Part shown: positions 46,191 to 55,657 of the stretch, one piece after another
Position numbering within the stretch: position 1 is the stretch's first letter
Layout of the letters: each line of letters starts with the position of its first letter
Source: Arthrobacter sp. MA-N2
GTDB lineage: Bacteria > Actinomycetota > Actinomycetes > Actinomycetales > Micrococcaceae
DNA: 64,000 nucleotides
Assembly (NCBI RefSeq): GCF_000517125.1
Contig: NZ_KI912155.1
Location: 2,398,696-2,462,695 of the forward strand
Direction: 5' to 3'
Position numbers and translations under genes: made by a program
The notes under the pieces: generated by a model
Database searches by the model: none
The model's input: only the letters and a program-made list of their open reading frames with translations
What the model was told of the DNA's origin: nothing

Positions 46191-47021
46191 TCAGGACGAT
46201 GTGTCGGGCGGCTGCGTGGCCAGGGGCGGGGTCTCTTTGAGCTGGCCCTCCGGCAGGCTGCCCATGACGCCTGTTTCCTGGTCCTCGGGTGGGGTTACGG
46301 TCCCTGCGGTGTCGCCACCGTCGATCACGAACTCGGCTCCGGTGACGAAGGATGATTCGTTGGAGGACAGGTACAGGACGAGGTCCGCGACTTCTCCTGG
46401 GTGACCCAGGCGGCCAAGTGCCACGTGGCTCATGTCCATCGGCATGTCGGCCGTCATCGGGGTGGAGATGACTCCGGGATGGACGGAGTTGACCCTGATC
46501 CCATGGCGGCCCAAGTCCAGTGCGGCGCTCTTGGTCAGTCCGCGTACGCCGAATTTCGAGGCTGTGTATCCGGGGATTTGCTCGTAGCCGCGGATCCCGG
46601 CGATCGAGGATATGTTGATGATCGAGCCGCCCCGGGATTGTTTCAGGGCCGGGATCGCGGCCTTGATCCCGTTGAACGTGCCGGTCAGGTTCACGCCGAT
46701 GACGGTATTCCATTGCTCCAGGGTGTAGTCCTCGATGGAGGCGAAGTTCACGATTCCTGCATTGTTCACCAGAATGCTCAGGCCTCCGAAGGTTTCGACG
46801 GCGGCGCTCACCGCTGTCTGCCAGTCCTGCGGGCTGGTCACGTCGAGATGAACGTATAGCGCGCCGGAGCCCATGCGCTCCGCGGTCTCCTTTCCCTCGT
46901 CGTCCAGGATGTCGCCTATGACGACCTTTGCCCCTTCGCCGTGCAGCCGCGATGCCACGGCGGCTCCAATGCCGCGAGCACCCCCGCTGACCAAGGCTAC
47001 TTTGTCAATGACTCGTTCCAT
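46191..47021 (-). CDS. short-chain dehydrogenase/reductase
   Basis: This 276-residue NAD(P)-dependent oxidoreductase has the cofactor motif SGGARGIGAAVA, NNAGIVN, and the catalytic Ser/Tyr/Lys in INISSIAGIRGYEQIPGYTASKFG. The length exceeds a minimal SDR by a polar C-terminal tail of about 30 residues rich in Pro/Glu. The substrate is unknown; 3-oxoacyl or acetoin/butanediol-type reductases are possibilities given the neighbouring acetyl-CoA genes. It lies 41 bp downstream of the TetR gene. Confidence 0.88.
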   Translation of the reverse strand: MERVIDKVALVSGGARGIGAAVASRLHGEGAKVVIGDILDDEGKETAERMGSGALYVHLDVTSPQDWQTAVSAAVETFGGLSILVNNAGIVNFASIEDYTLEQWNTVIGVNLTGTFNGIKAAIPALKQSRGGSIINISSIAGIRGYEQIPGYTASKFGVRGLTKSAALDLGRHGIRVNSVHPGVISTPMTADMPMDMSHVALGRLGHPGEVADLVLYLSSNESSFVTGAEFVIDGGDTAGTVTPPEDQETGVMGSLPEGQLKETPPLATQPPDTSS

Positions 47022-47062
47022 GTGATGCTCCTTTGGTTTGGCGCTGGATAGTGGCGGTGCGC

Positions 47063-47836
47063 TCAGCTGCTGTCTGCTTGGGATGGGGCCTTCGGGGATC
47101 CGGTTCCGGGTGTTTGCTCCTCTTGTTGTGTCTGCTGGAGGGCGGAGACGGCGCCGCGGACTAGTGTCAGGTAAGAGTCGTTGGTGTACAGGCCGTGCGT
47201 GTAGATCTCCAGGGCCGGCAGTGCCAGACGGAGCAGCATCTGCTGCTGTGACGCGGGCAGCCCGAGGGCCCTTTCGATGTGCGGGGCCATGGTTATCAAG
47301 CCCAGTACGGTGGTCGCAGTCAGGACGGCGAGTGCTCGTGGGTCATCGGATGGGCGCATGGTGCCATCGCGGATGCCGGCCCTGATGATCGCTTCGCTCT
47401 CATCGACCAGCACGTCTATGAACCGGGGGGCAGCAGGAGTGTTTTCCACCACGACGCGTCCGAGGTAGGCCATCTGGGCCTGATAGTTGCGGGGGTCAGC
47501 CTGGTAGGAACGCATGACCTCTCGCATGCCCTCAAGTGTGGCTTTTTCGCGGGCCCACCCCACTACGGCCTCGAGCACGTGGTCGTCGCATGCCCGGCGC
47601 AGCCCTTCTTCGTCTCCGAAGAGGGCAAGGATGTCATCGGTAGCGAGGCCTGCGGTACGGGCGATCTCCGCGAGGCCAGGGGTGGCAAAGCCGCTCGCCG
47701 CGAAATGAATGACCGCAGTGTCGAGAACTCTCGCCCGCTGGTCATCATCCTGTGGTCCGCCGGATAACGGGGGAGTGCGGATCTGGTCCCCTGCCATCAT
47801 TGCCGTTCGGGTCAGCAACCGGATCAGTTTGCCCAT
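47063..47836 (-). CDS. TetR family transcriptional regulator
   Basis: This 257-residue regulator has a helix-turn-helix near residues 25-70 (RARVLDTAVIHFAASGFATPGLAEIARTAGLATDDILALF) and a helical ligand domain. Two Met codons at 47797-47800 are alternative starts; the ATG at 47836 is chosen for a weak GAAGTGGA upstream. A longer open frame reaches 48259 but overlaps the ACP gene. It sits between the SDR and ACP genes on the same strand, so it may control one or both groups. Confidence 0.8.
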   Translation of the reverse strand: MGKLIRLLTRTAMMAGDQIRTPPLSGGPQDDDQRARVLDTAVIHFAASGFATPGLAEIARTAGLATDDILALFGDEEGLRRACDDHVLEAVVGWAREKATLEGMREVMRSYQADPRNYQAQMAYLGRVVVENTPAAPRFIDVLVDESEAIIRAGIRDGTMRPSDDPRALAVLTATTVLGLITMAPHIERALGLPASQQQMLLRLALPALEIYTHGLYTNDSYLTLVRGAVSALQQTQQEEQTPGTGSPKAPSQADSS

Positions 47837-48077
47837 GAGAACCACGTCCACTTCGCCATATCTTGAACCTAAATCTCCCGTTGTGTTTAGTAGATCCTCC
47901 GTCGCGGTACCTCGACAGAGAACAAAGGCCCTGTTCTGCAGCCCACATGACGCTGGCCGGCGGAAGACAGGACAGGAGCCGACTTCGTCATCGACGGCGG
48001 CGACACCGCGGGACGAAGACCCCACACGGGGAAACTGAGCCCCGCCGGAGTCCGTCCCGAGGGCTCCGGCGCGGCGC

Positions 48078-48320
48078 TCAGCCGTGCGCGGCAAGGTATG
48101 CGATGAGTCCTTTGATGGTGGCCACCGCGGGATAGTCGCGCTCGGGAATGTTGATGCCGGTGTCCGTGTCGATGGTTTCCACGAGCCGCAGGAAATCGAG
48201 GGAATCAAGTTCAAGGTCCTGCCGCAGTCGGGAATCCTCGTCCACGTCCGCCATGTCAACGTCCGGTGCGACTTTGCCGATGGCGGTTTGGGCAGCCATG
48301 CGGGCTTCCTGCTCGTTCAT
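48078..48320 (-). CDS. acyl carrier protein
   Basis: This 80-residue ACP has the phosphopantetheine attachment Ser40 in LELDSLDFLRLVE, within a four-helix acidic protein. Its ATG overlaps the stop of the E2 gene, so translation is coupled to the 2-oxoacid dehydrogenase. It differs from a housekeeping fatty-acid AcpP in position, being far from any visible fab genes. A role as acyl acceptor for the E2 enzyme is possible; see findings. Confidence 0.9.
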   Translation of the reverse strand: MNEQEARMAAQTAIGKVAPDVDMADVDEDSRLRQDLELDSLDFLRLVETIDTDTGINIPERDYPAVATIKGLIAYLAAHG

Positions 48321-49696
48321 AGTTCCTCCGGTTTCTGCAGGAGTTCTTCGATGCGCGCGAGATAGCGGGCACCGCGCATGCCGTCGCTGACCCGGTGGTC
48401 GGCAGAGAGGGTGGCAATGACCGCGTGGCGCACCCCGAGCATGCCGTTCTGCGCCCAGGGTTGTTCCATCACTCGGCCGAAGCCGACCATCGCGACTTGC
48501 GGGGGGTAAATCACGCCATAGACGCTCTCGACCCCGAGGTCCCCGAGGTTGGTCACGGTGAGGGTGGGATCGGCCATTTCGGCACGCTGCAGGCGACCCG
48601 AACGCGCACGGCTGACGAGGTCCCGCAGCTTCTCCATCAGCGTCTCAACGGGCAGTGTGTCGGCGTCGTGGATTGCGGGTGCCACAAGGCCACCCTGGCG
48701 AAGTGCCACCGCGACGCCGAGGTGAACCGAGTCGCTCGGCCGGAACCCGTCGTCGTCATAGAAACCGTTCACTTCCGGTACTTCCCTGGCCGCAAGGGCC
48801 GCGGCCTTGAGCAGGAGGGCAGAGGGGACGAGCCTGGCGGCCACAGGACGCTCGGCGTTAACGGACTGCATCCAGTCGACGGCAGCCCGCAAATCCAAGG
48901 TGGCACTCAGATAGTAGTGCGGGATGGATTTTTTCGAGCGGGACATCAGGGCGCCGATGGCGCGACGGAGGCTGGCCACACGCTCGCCCGCATCCGAAAG
49001 CTTCCCCGCGGCCGGTTCTTCCGATGCAGGCTTCGGGGTCGCTTGTGTGGAGGGCGAAGGGCTCTCGGGCGCCGGGGCTTCGGCGCGGTTGACGTCGGCC
49101 TCGGTGATGGCGCCCTGCGGGCCGGTGCCGCTGATGGCGGCCAGTTCGACGCCGAGTTCGGCCGCGAGCCGACGGGCGCGGGGGGAAGACCGGACACGGT
49201 TTCGGGAGGGGGCGGCGACGGCCTGTTCGACGTCCGCCCGGGTAATTGCCCCGCCCCGGCCGGTGCCGTGGATCTTCACGGTCTCAACCCCCAGCCGGTG
49301 CGCGAGGTGCCGGATCGGTGGTGCGATTGAAGCGGCTTCTTTCGGGTGTGGCTCAACAGCTTCCCGGGCAGCCGGTATCGGCGCAGCCGCCTTCGAAAGG
49401 CCCGCCTTGGCCGTCGTCTTGGCGACCGGCGCTGCATGGGCTGGGGTAGCAGTCTCTGCCGGGGTCTGTGTGATCCGGGCCAATGGTGTGCCCACCGGGA
49501 CCGTTTCGCCGATACCGACCAGGAGTTCCGTGACCACGCCTTCCTGGAAGGACTCCACGTCCATGATGGTCTTGTCGGTGTCTACGACGGCTACCAGATC
49601 GCCGCGGCGGACGTAATCACCGGGCTTGACCAGCCATTCGACGAGCTTGCCGTGCTCCATGTCGGCCCCGAGAGAAGGCATCAGGAAATCAGGCAC
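48317..49696 (-). CDS. 2-oxoacid dehydrogenase E2 (dihydrolipoamide acyltransferase)
   Basis: This 459-residue core enzyme moves the acyl group from E1 via lipoate to CoA. The lipoyl domain carries Lys42 in [11 protein letters not shown]. Two peripheral-subunit-binding domains follow at about 127-160 ([20 protein letters not shown]) and 170-204 ([21 protein letters not shown]), joined by Ala/Pro linkers. The catalytic domain (about 240-455) has the His-Asp motif in [12 protein letters not shown]. The start overlaps the E1beta gene. No E3 gene is nearby, so a shared dihydrolipoamide dehydrogenase is likely used. Confidence 0.92.
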   Translation of the reverse strand: MPDFLMPSLGADMEHGKLVEWLVKPGDYVRRGDLVAVVDTDKTIMDVESFQEGVVTELLVGIGETVPVGTPLARITQTPAETATPAHAAPVAKTTAKAGLSKAAAPIPAAREAVEPHPKEAASIAPPIRHLAHRLGVETVKIHGTGRGGAITRADVEQAVAAPSRNRVRSSPRARRLAAELGVELAAISGTGPQGAITEADVNRAEAPAPESPSPSTQATPKPASEEPAAGKLSDAGERVASLRRAIGALMSRSKKSIPHYYLSATLDLRAAVDWMQSVNAERPVAARLVPSALLLKAAALAAREVPEVNGFYDDDGFRPSDSVHLGVAVALRQGGLVAPAIHDADTLPVETLMEKLRDLVSRARSGRLQRAEMADPTLTVTNLGDLGVESVYGVIYPPQVAMVGFGRVMEQPWAQNGMLGVRHAVIATLSADHRVSDGMRGARYLARIEELLQKPEEL

Positions 49697-50669
49697 GGGT
49701 TCCTACCGCCTCGCGGGCCGCGGCAACGATCCGCTCTACGGAGGGCAGAGCGGCCAGTTCCATGTGCTTGGCGTAGGGGATCGGGACCTCGGCGCTGCAG
49801 ACCCGGCCCACGGGGGCGTCCAGGTCGAAGAACGCGTTCTCGGTGATCCGGGCGCTGATTTCCGCCGAGATGCTCCCGCTGCGCCAGCCTTCGTCCACCA
49901 CGACTGCCCGGTGCGTCCGCGCCACGGATTGGAGGATCGTGGCGTCGTCGAGCGGCCGGAGCGTGCGCAGGTCCAACACCTCGGCGTCGATGCCTTCGCC
50001 CGCGAGCTGCTCTGCTGCGTCGAGAACGACGGGAAGCGTCCCGCCATAGGTGATCAGCGAAATGTCATTACCGGTGCGCCGGACCGCAGCGGTGTCGATG
50101 TCCACCGGGCCGGCGTTGTCGTCGAGTTCGCCGGTGACGTTGTAGAGCGAGCCGTGCTCGAAGATCAGTACCGGATCAGGGTCCTCAAGCGCCGTCCACA
50201 ACATGCCGCGGGCGTCCTCGAGGGTGGCCGGGGCGAGGATGCGAAGCCCGGGGATGTGCGCGTACCAGCCTTCAAGGCTGTGTGAATGCTGGGCACCCAG
50301 CTGACGGCCTGCCCCCGTGGTCATCCGGATGACCAGCGGCACGTGGAACTGTCCGCCGGACATGTGCAGCAAGCACGCGGCATTGTTCACTATCTGATCC
50401 AGGGCGAGCAGGCTGAAGTTGACGGTCATGATCTCCACGATCGGCCGCATCCCACCGAGCGCAGCGCCGATGCCGGCGCCGACGAAGCCGGACTCGGACA
50501 GCGGGGTGTCCCGAATGCGCTCGGGGCCGAATTCCTCCAACAACCCCAGACTCACCGCGAACGATCCGCCGTAAGACCCAACGTCTTCGCCCATCAGGAA
50601 CACGCCAGGGTCACGCTGCATCGCATCGCGGATCCCAGCCCGGAGGGCCTCCCGGTAGCTGGACTTCAT
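49689..50669 (-). CDS. 2-oxoacid dehydrogenase E1 beta subunit
   Basis: This 326-residue subunit completes the thiamine-diphosphate active site with E1alpha. Visible motifs are [47 protein letters not shown], and a transketolase C-terminal domain with [15 protein letters not shown]. It resembles pyruvate and acetoin dehydrogenase E1 beta chains. It overlaps E2 by 8 bp and E1alpha by 4 bp. Confidence 0.93.
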   Translation of the reverse strand: MKSSYREALRAGIRDAMQRDPGVFLMGEDVGSYGGSFAVSLGLLEEFGPERIRDTPLSESGFVGAGIGAALGGMRPIVEIMTVNFSLLALDQIVNNAACLLHMSGGQFHVPLVIRMTTGAGRQLGAQHSHSLEGWYAHIPGLRILAPATLEDARGMLWTALEDPDPVLIFEHGSLYNVTGELDDNAGPVDIDTAAVRRTGNDISLITYGGTLPVVLDAAEQLAGEGIDAEVLDLRTLRPLDDATILQSVARTHRAVVVDEGWRSGSISAEISARITENAFFDLDAPVGRVCSAEVPIPYAKHMELAALPSVERIVAAAREAVGTRA

Positions 50670-51667
50670 GGCGTCCTCCGGTCGCTGTAGACAAAGCGCG
50701 TGAGTTCCTCAATCGGCTCCAGCGTCCCCGTTTCGGCGAAGTCGACGGCGGCGGCGACTTCCGTGTCGGCGGCCGACTCCAGCTGCGCCCACTCTTCCCC
50801 GGCAAGCTGGCCCGCCGCTTCCATGCTCCTGCGGAGCAGGGTGATCGGGTCCCGCTCCTGCCACTTCAGGACTTCGGCCTTCTCACGGTACAGTTCGGGG
50901 TCGAACATCGAGTGGGCGCGGAAACGGTAAGTGCGCATTTCCAGGAAGTGCGGGCCGCCGCCTGAGCGCACGGCGTCCACGGCGCGGCGGGCCGCTTCCT
51001 CGACTGCGAGGACGTCCATTCCGTCCACGGCCCAGGCCGAGATCTCGTAGCCGGCAGCCTTGAGGGCGATATCTGTCTGTGATTCCGAGCGGCCCAACGC
51101 AGTACCCATGGCGTAGAGGTTGTTTTCGCAACAGAACAGCACTGGAAGCTGCCAGAGAGCGGCAAGATTGAGGCTTTCGTGGAACTCGCCTTCCGCCACG
51201 GCGCCATCGCCGAAGAAGCACACTGTGACGTTGGAGCGTCCGGCCATCTTGTCCGCCAGGGCGAGCCCGACGGCGAGTGGCAGCCCGCCCGCCACGATCG
51301 CGTTTCCTCCGTAGAAGTGCGTGGCGGCGTCGAAGAGGTGCATCGAGCCGCCGCGGCCGCGGCAGCAACCTTCCAGGCAGCCGTACATTTCAGCCAGGAT
51401 CGCCCCCGCTTCGACGCCGCGGAGCAGGGCATGGCCGTGTTCCCGGTAGGTGGCGACGACGGCGTCTTCCGGGGACAGGGTATCCAGGACGCCCGCCGCC
51501 ACGGCTTCCTCTCCGATGTAGACATGCAGGAACCCGCGGATCTTCGCGGCACTATAGAGCTCGACGCACTTTTCCTCGAGCTTGCGTATCCGGAGCATCT
51601 GCAGCAGCAGGTGCCGGCCGTGCTCTGGATCCAGGCCGTGGTGCGCCGGGGACAGGGGGCCGGTCAC
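50666..51667 (-). CDS. 2-oxoacid dehydrogenase E1 alpha subunit, pyruvate dehydrogenase-like
   Basis: This 333-residue subunit binds thiamine diphosphate through [55 protein letters not shown] and YREHGHAL are close to pyruvate dehydrogenase E1alpha of the PdhA/AcoA group rather than the branched-chain type. The predicted reaction is decarboxylation of pyruvate (or cleavage of acetoin) and transfer of the C2 unit to E2. It overlaps the acetyl-CoA synthetase stop by 4 bp. Confidence 0.92.
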   Translation of the reverse strand: MTGPLSPAHHGLDPEHGRHLLLQMLRIRKLEEKCVELYSAAKIRGFLHVYIGEEAVAAGVLDTLSPEDAVVATYREHGHALLRGVEAGAILAEMYGCLEGCCRGRGGSMHLFDAATHFYGGNAIVAGGLPLAVGLALADKMAGRSNVTVCFFGDGAVAEGEFHESLNLAALWQLPVLFCCENNLYAMGTALGRSESQTDIALKAAGYEISAWAVDGMDVLAVEEAARRAVDAVRSGGGPHFLEMRTYRFRAHSMFDPELYREKAEVLKWQERDPITLLRRSMEAAGQLAGEEWAQLESAADTEVAAAVDFAETGTLEPIEELTRFVYSDRRTP

Positions 51668-53508
51668 TTCCGGTCCTCAGCTGAGGCATTCTGAGGGGAG
51701 GCTTCGGGAGAGGACTCGATGGTTGAGGTGTCGCCCTCAGGCAGGCCAAGTTCGCGGGCTTTGAGCAGGCGTCGGAGGATCTTGCCGCTGCGAGTCTTGG
51801 GCAGCGCGGTAGTGAAGTCCAGCAACCGCGGCGCCACCGCCGGACCCAGTCGTTTGCGGGCGAAACCAATGATGTCCATTCGCGTGGCTTCGGAAGGTTC
51901 CCAGCCATGACGGAGTTCCACGAAGGCCTTGACAACCTCTCCGGCCACCGGATCGGGGACGCCGATTACTCCGGCCTCAGCCACGGCCTCGTGCTCCATC
52001 AGGGAACTTTCCACTTCAAACGGGCCGATCAGATGCCCCGAGGACTTGATCACGTCGTCGCCCCGTCCGACAAACCAGTAGTACCCGTCGGCGTCCCTTT
52101 TCGCGAGGTCCCCGGTGAGGTACCAGCCCCCTACGAAACAACGGCGGTAGCGCTCGTCCTCGTGCAGGTATCCCCGGAACATCGAAGGCCAGCCGGGCCG
52201 GAGTGCCAGTTCGCCCACTGTGTCAGGCTCCGTCACGAGAACCGCCTCGCCATCCCGGACAACCGGCTCGTCCTGGTCATCGCGCTCCACCAAGGCAGCT
52301 TCGACGCCGGGCAGTGGCCGTCCCATTGAACCGGGCCGGATCTCCGTGGATGCGAAGTTGGAAATCATGATCCCGCCCGTTTCGGTCTGCCACCAGTTGT
52401 CGTGCACCGGTTGGCCGAAGGCCTCCTGCCCCCACACCACGACCTCCGGGTTGAGCGGTTCGCCCACGCTGGCGACGAAGCGCAGGGCAGACAAATCGTG
52501 GCCCTCGGCGCGCTCCGCGCCGGCCTTCATCAGCATGCGCAGAGCAGTAGGGGCCGTGTACCAGACAGTCACATGCTGTTCCGCGAGGATCCGGTACCAC
52601 CGGTCCGCGTCCATCTCCTCCTCGTCCACGATGCTCGTCACCCCGTGCGAGAGCGGCGCGATCACACCATAAGAGGTGCCGGTGACCCAACCGGGATCAG
52701 CCGTGCACCAGTAGACATCCCCGGGATGCAGGTCCAATGCAAAGCTGCCGGTTGCATAGTGGGCGGTGACGGCGTCGTGCACGTGGATGGCCCCTTTGGG
52801 TGTCCCTGTCGTGCCACTCGTGAAGTGCAGCAGAGCCATATCCTCGGCCTGCGTCGCGGCAATCTCCCCGTCCGGCGCGGCTTCCCGCATCAGGGCGGCG
52901 AGGTCAAGGGTGCCCGGTTCCGGGTCGCCGTCGGCGTCGGTTAGCAGGACATGTCCTAGTTGCGGGAGCGAGTCGCGAATCTGCGCGATCTTCCTGCGGT
53001 ACAGCTGCCGCGTCGTGACCAGAGCCCGGCCCGATCCCAAGTGCAGCCGCTGACGGACCGGGTCGGGGCCGAACGCTGAGAACAGCGGACAGAAAACGCT
53101 GGCGTTCTTGAATGTGCCCAGCACTGCTATGTAAAGGGCCGGACTTCGGCCGATCAGCGAGAAGACACGCTCCCCGCGTCCGATTCCCAAGCTTCGCAGC
53201 ACGCCGGCAAAGCGGTTGGTCTGCCCAGCAAGCTGCGCGAAGCTGATGGAATGGGTGCTGCCGTCGGCACGGACGAAACGAAGTGCCTCGCGGCCGGCGT
53301 GCTCACCCGCGGCGTGGCGGTCCACCGCCTCGTAGGCGATGTTGATGCCCCGTCCACCGGGCAGCCCAGTCATGGTGCGCCGGGCTTGATCCCAAGAGAA
53401 ACGGGCGCACGCCGCCTCGTAATCCACCAGATTCGGCGGAACAGGAAAACCGGAGATGTCCTTGGAAATCGTGGGCCACCGGGTGGATGGTTCGGTCCCT
53501 GCAGTCAT
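51664..53508 (-). CDS. acsA: acetyl-CoA synthetase-like AMP-forming ligase
   Basis: This 614-residue enzyme activates acetate or a related short acid to its CoA ester. It has the P loop [20 protein letters not shown], the acetate-pocket sequence [10 protein letters not shown] with the Trp pair of acetyl-CoA synthetases, the hinge [13 protein letters not shown] and the catalytic lysine in [10 protein letters not shown]. The ATG at 53508 is chosen because earlier sequence in the frame is not ligase-like. It heads an operon with E1alpha, E1beta, E2 and ACP, all overlapping by a few bases. Confidence 0.9.
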   Translation of the reverse strand: MTAGTEPSTRWPTISKDISGFPVPPNLVDYEAACARFSWDQARRTMTGLPGGRGINIAYEAVDRHAAGEHAGREALRFVRADGSTHSISFAQLAGQTNRFAGVLRSLGIGRGERVFSLIGRSPALYIAVLGTFKNASVFCPLFSAFGPDPVRQRLHLGSGRALVTTRQLYRRKIAQIRDSLPQLGHVLLTDADGDPEPGTLDLAALMREAAPDGEIAATQAEDMALLHFTSGTTGTPKGAIHVHDAVTAHYATGSFALDLHPGDVYWCTADPGWVTGTSYGVIAPLSHGVTSIVDEEEMDADRWYRILAEQHVTVWYTAPTALRMLMKAGAERAEGHDLSALRFVASVGEPLNPEVVVWGQEAFGQPVHDNWWQTETGGIMISNFASTEIRPGSMGRPLPGVEAALVERDDQDEPVVRDGEAVLVTEPDTVGELALRPGWPSMFRGYLHEDERYRRCFVGGWYLTGDLAKRDADGYYWFVGRGDDVIKSSGHLIGPFEVESSLMEHEAVAEAGVIGVPDPVAGEVVKAFVELRHGWEPSEATRMDIIGFARKRLGPAVAPRLLDFTTALPKTRSGKILRRLLKARELGLPEGDTSTIESSPEASPQNASAEDRK

Positions 53509-54014
53509 GGTTACATCGGACTCCGGCCCTGCCGTGCTGCCCAGAGTCGAAAGTCCCGCACAGGTGGCCCGGAGCAAGATTCGCCCACTACACCGATTTC
53601 GCCGAGAGCTCGGCCGTTGCGCTGGACAGCGACGACGGGCCCGGTGCTCCCGGCAGCACGGGGCCAGCCAGGTGGCACGACGATGGGCCGAAACCCGCGG
53701 CCAAGTCATCGATTCGACCATGCACTTGTCCACCGGCATGCTTCGAATAGTCGAGGATGAAGCCTCGAACTCGGTTGAAATTCGGGCACACGTGGCTTGT
53801 GCAGGAACACGTGGTTGTGCACACCGAAGAAGGCGGCACAATGGACGTGCTGAAGGGCCAGCACCCCACACTTGGACCACTTGAAGCCGGACGGGTCGGA
53901 ATCTTCTAGATGATTGCTGTCAGCCACCCGATCGCAGAAGAATTCGGGCGGTCCAAAAGGTTCGCCGCGAGCTCGCGACACGGCATGGCGGCGACGGTTC
54001 GCCCAGGGGCTTTT
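53509..54014. other. 506-bp region between the acs operon and pheA
   Basis: It must hold the promoter of the acs operon. The only protein-like frame is a 50-codon one at 53757-53909, listed separately. The rest shows no gene, RNA or insertion sequence that I could recognise; it may contain decayed coding sequence. Confidence 0.4.
53757..53909 (+). CDS. possible 50-aa small protein or gene remnant
   Basis: From the ATG at 53757 the frame reads [20 protein letters not shown] and continues through [15 protein letters not shown] to a TAG at 53909. The second half looks like a soluble, ordered protein segment. No ribosome binding site with normal spacing is present, so this may be the tail of a decayed gene. 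No family recognised. Confidence 0.2.
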   Translation: MKPRTRLKFGHTWLVQEHVVVHTEEGGTMDVLKGQHPTLGPLEAGRVGIF

Positions 54015-54911
54015 TCAGGACAGGAAATCCGTGCTGCCCTTGGTCCGTCCGGCGTCAGGAATAGTGCGGGACTTGGCCCGGTAGGGAGAAGCGGGATAGA
54101 CGCCGAGCAATCTCAGCTCGTCGGTGAAGAATTCGAGTTCCTCAAGCGCCAAGCGTACTGAATCATCGCTCGGAGACCCCTCGACGTCGGCCATGAAAGT
54201 AGTTGCGGCGAATTCATTTCCAACCATGTAGCTTTCAAGACGCGTCATGTTCACGCCGTTCGTAGCGAAGCCGCCCAGAGCTTTATACAAGGCGGAAGGC
54301 ACGTTTCTGACCCGGAACAGGAAGCTTGTCATAACCGGCCCCTGGTTCTCTTCGGGGGAATGTTCTCGGCGTTCCTTCGAGAGGACAACGAAGCGGGTCG
54401 TGTTACTCGGGTCGTCCTCAACGTCTGTCGCTAGCACCTGAAGGCCGTAGATGTTCGCGGCGAGCGGAGGAGCCAGGGATACCTTGGAAGGGTCATTCCA
54501 ATCGCGAACCTCCCGCGCCGAACCCGCGGTGTCGCCAGCCACTACGGGTTTCAGCCCCATCGATCGAATCAGCTTTCGGCACTGGCCCAGCGCGTGCACA
54601 TGACTGTGAACTTCACGCGCCTGTTCGATTTTGCTTCCGGGGATCCCCAGCAGGTGGAAGCGGATGCGGAGGAAGTGCTCACCAACGATGTGGAGTCCGG
54701 ATTCCGGGAGAAGGACATGGATGTCCGCGACCCGTCCTGCGATTGAATTTTCAATCGGAATCATCGCGAGATCCGCTTCTCCACTCTTGACCAAGTCCAA
54801 GGTGTCCTCGAAGCTGGGGCAAGGCACCGATTCCAGATCCGGGAACATCTGCATGCAGGCGATGTTTGAATTTGCGCCCGGTTCTCCTTGGTATGCGACC
54901 TTACGAGACAT
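54015..54911 (-). CDS. pheA: prephenate dehydratase
   Basis: This enzyme turns prephenate into phenylpyruvate for phenylalanine synthesis. The 298-residue protein has the dehydratase domain YQGEPGANSNIACMQMFP, IPIENSIAGRVADIHVLLPESGLHI and the catalytic TRF in NTTRFVVLS, then an ACT regulatory domain (TSFLFRVRNVPSALYKALGGFATNGVNMTRLES). These motifs match the alphaproteobacterial form (YQGEPGANS) rather than the usual actinobacterial YLGPEGTFT form, suggesting transfer. It stands alone within the accessory region. Confidence 0.92.
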   Translation of the reverse strand: MSRKVAYQGEPGANSNIACMQMFPDLESVPCPSFEDTLDLVKSGEADLAMIPIENSIAGRVADIHVLLPESGLHIVGEHFLRIRFHLLGIPGSKIEQAREVHSHVHALGQCRKLIRSMGLKPVVAGDTAGSAREVRDWNDPSKVSLAPPLAANIYGLQVLATDVEDDPSNTTRFVVLSKERREHSPEENQGPVMTSFLFRVRNVPSALYKALGGFATNGVNMTRLESYMVGNEFAATTFMADVEGSPSDDSVRLALEELEFFTDELRLLGVYPASPYRAKSRTIPDAGRTKGSTDFLS

Positions 54912-55143
54912 AAATCAGATACTTCCACTCTCTTGGTATGCCGGAAATAGGGTGCGGTTGGCACCAAATATGGCAGGGTCACCGGGCAGAGCTCCGCCTC
55001 GGGGCCGCGATCAGGCCAGTCTTTCCCACGACCTTCTCGAGATTACCGGTATCAGGGCAGGGGTGGGGCCGCTTCGGCCGCCGGCGACCCGTCATGGCCT
55101 CCATAACCATCTTCATGACTTTCACGAATAGACCAGAATATGT

Positions 55144-55169
55144 TTAGCATTGCTAATTAGCGTCGCTAA
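55144..55169. promoter_or_regulatory. two abutting 13-bp palindromes, likely MarR operators
   Basis: TTAGCATTGCTAA (55144-55156) and TTAGCGTCGCTAA (55157-55169) share TTAGC/GCTAA arms and touch with no spacer. They lie 29 bp before the start of the MarR gene, ideal for autorepression by two stacked dimers. Confidence 0.75.
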
Positions 55170-55198
55170 CCATGGCGTCTTGCGGCTCGGGAGGATCT

Positions 55199-55657
55199 AT
55201 GACCAAGGCCAAAGCGGATTTCACTCACCCCGGGGAGGGTATACGCCCGGATGTCCTAGCGATCGAGCTGCGGACTGCCGTGATGCGCACATCACGGCGG
55301 CTCCGGATCGAGGCCAGCGGTGATGTACTGACGCCGGGGCAGTACACGGTCCTGGCCCATCTTCGGAGCGGGTCCCAGACGCTCCGCCAGCTGGCGGAGC
55401 GGGAGCATGTCCAGGCGCCGTCAATGACCCGGATCGTCAATTCGCTGACCGACAAGGGATTTGTTTCGCGTTCGGCGGATCCCGTGGATGGCCGCCAGAT
55501 CCAGATCCGGATCACTTCAGCCGGCGAGGAAGTCCTGGAGGAGGCCCGGAGCCAGCGGACCGCCTGGCTGGCTCAGCGGGTTGCGGGACTCAGCGAGGAA
55601 GAGCGCCGGACGCTGAGCCAAGCGGCGCACATCCTGCAGGAGATGAGCGCAAGATGA
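55199..55657 (+). CDS. MarR family transcriptional regulator
   Basis: This 152-residue winged-helix repressor has the recognition region GSQTLRQLAEREHVQAPSMTRIVNSLTDKG and the wing VSRSADPVDGRQIQIRIT. The ATG at 55199 follows GGGAGG. The stop overlaps the ATG of the downstream MFS gene, so the pair is co-translated and likely autoregulated through the tandem palindromes upstream. Confidence 0.92.
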   Translation: MTKAKADFTHPGEGIRPDVLAIELRTAVMRTSRRLRIEASGDVLTPGQYTVLAHLRSGSQTLRQLAEREHVQAPSMTRIVNSLTDKGFVSRSADPVDGRQIQIRITSAGEEVLEEARSQRTAWLAQRVAGLSEEERRTLSQAAHILQEMSAR

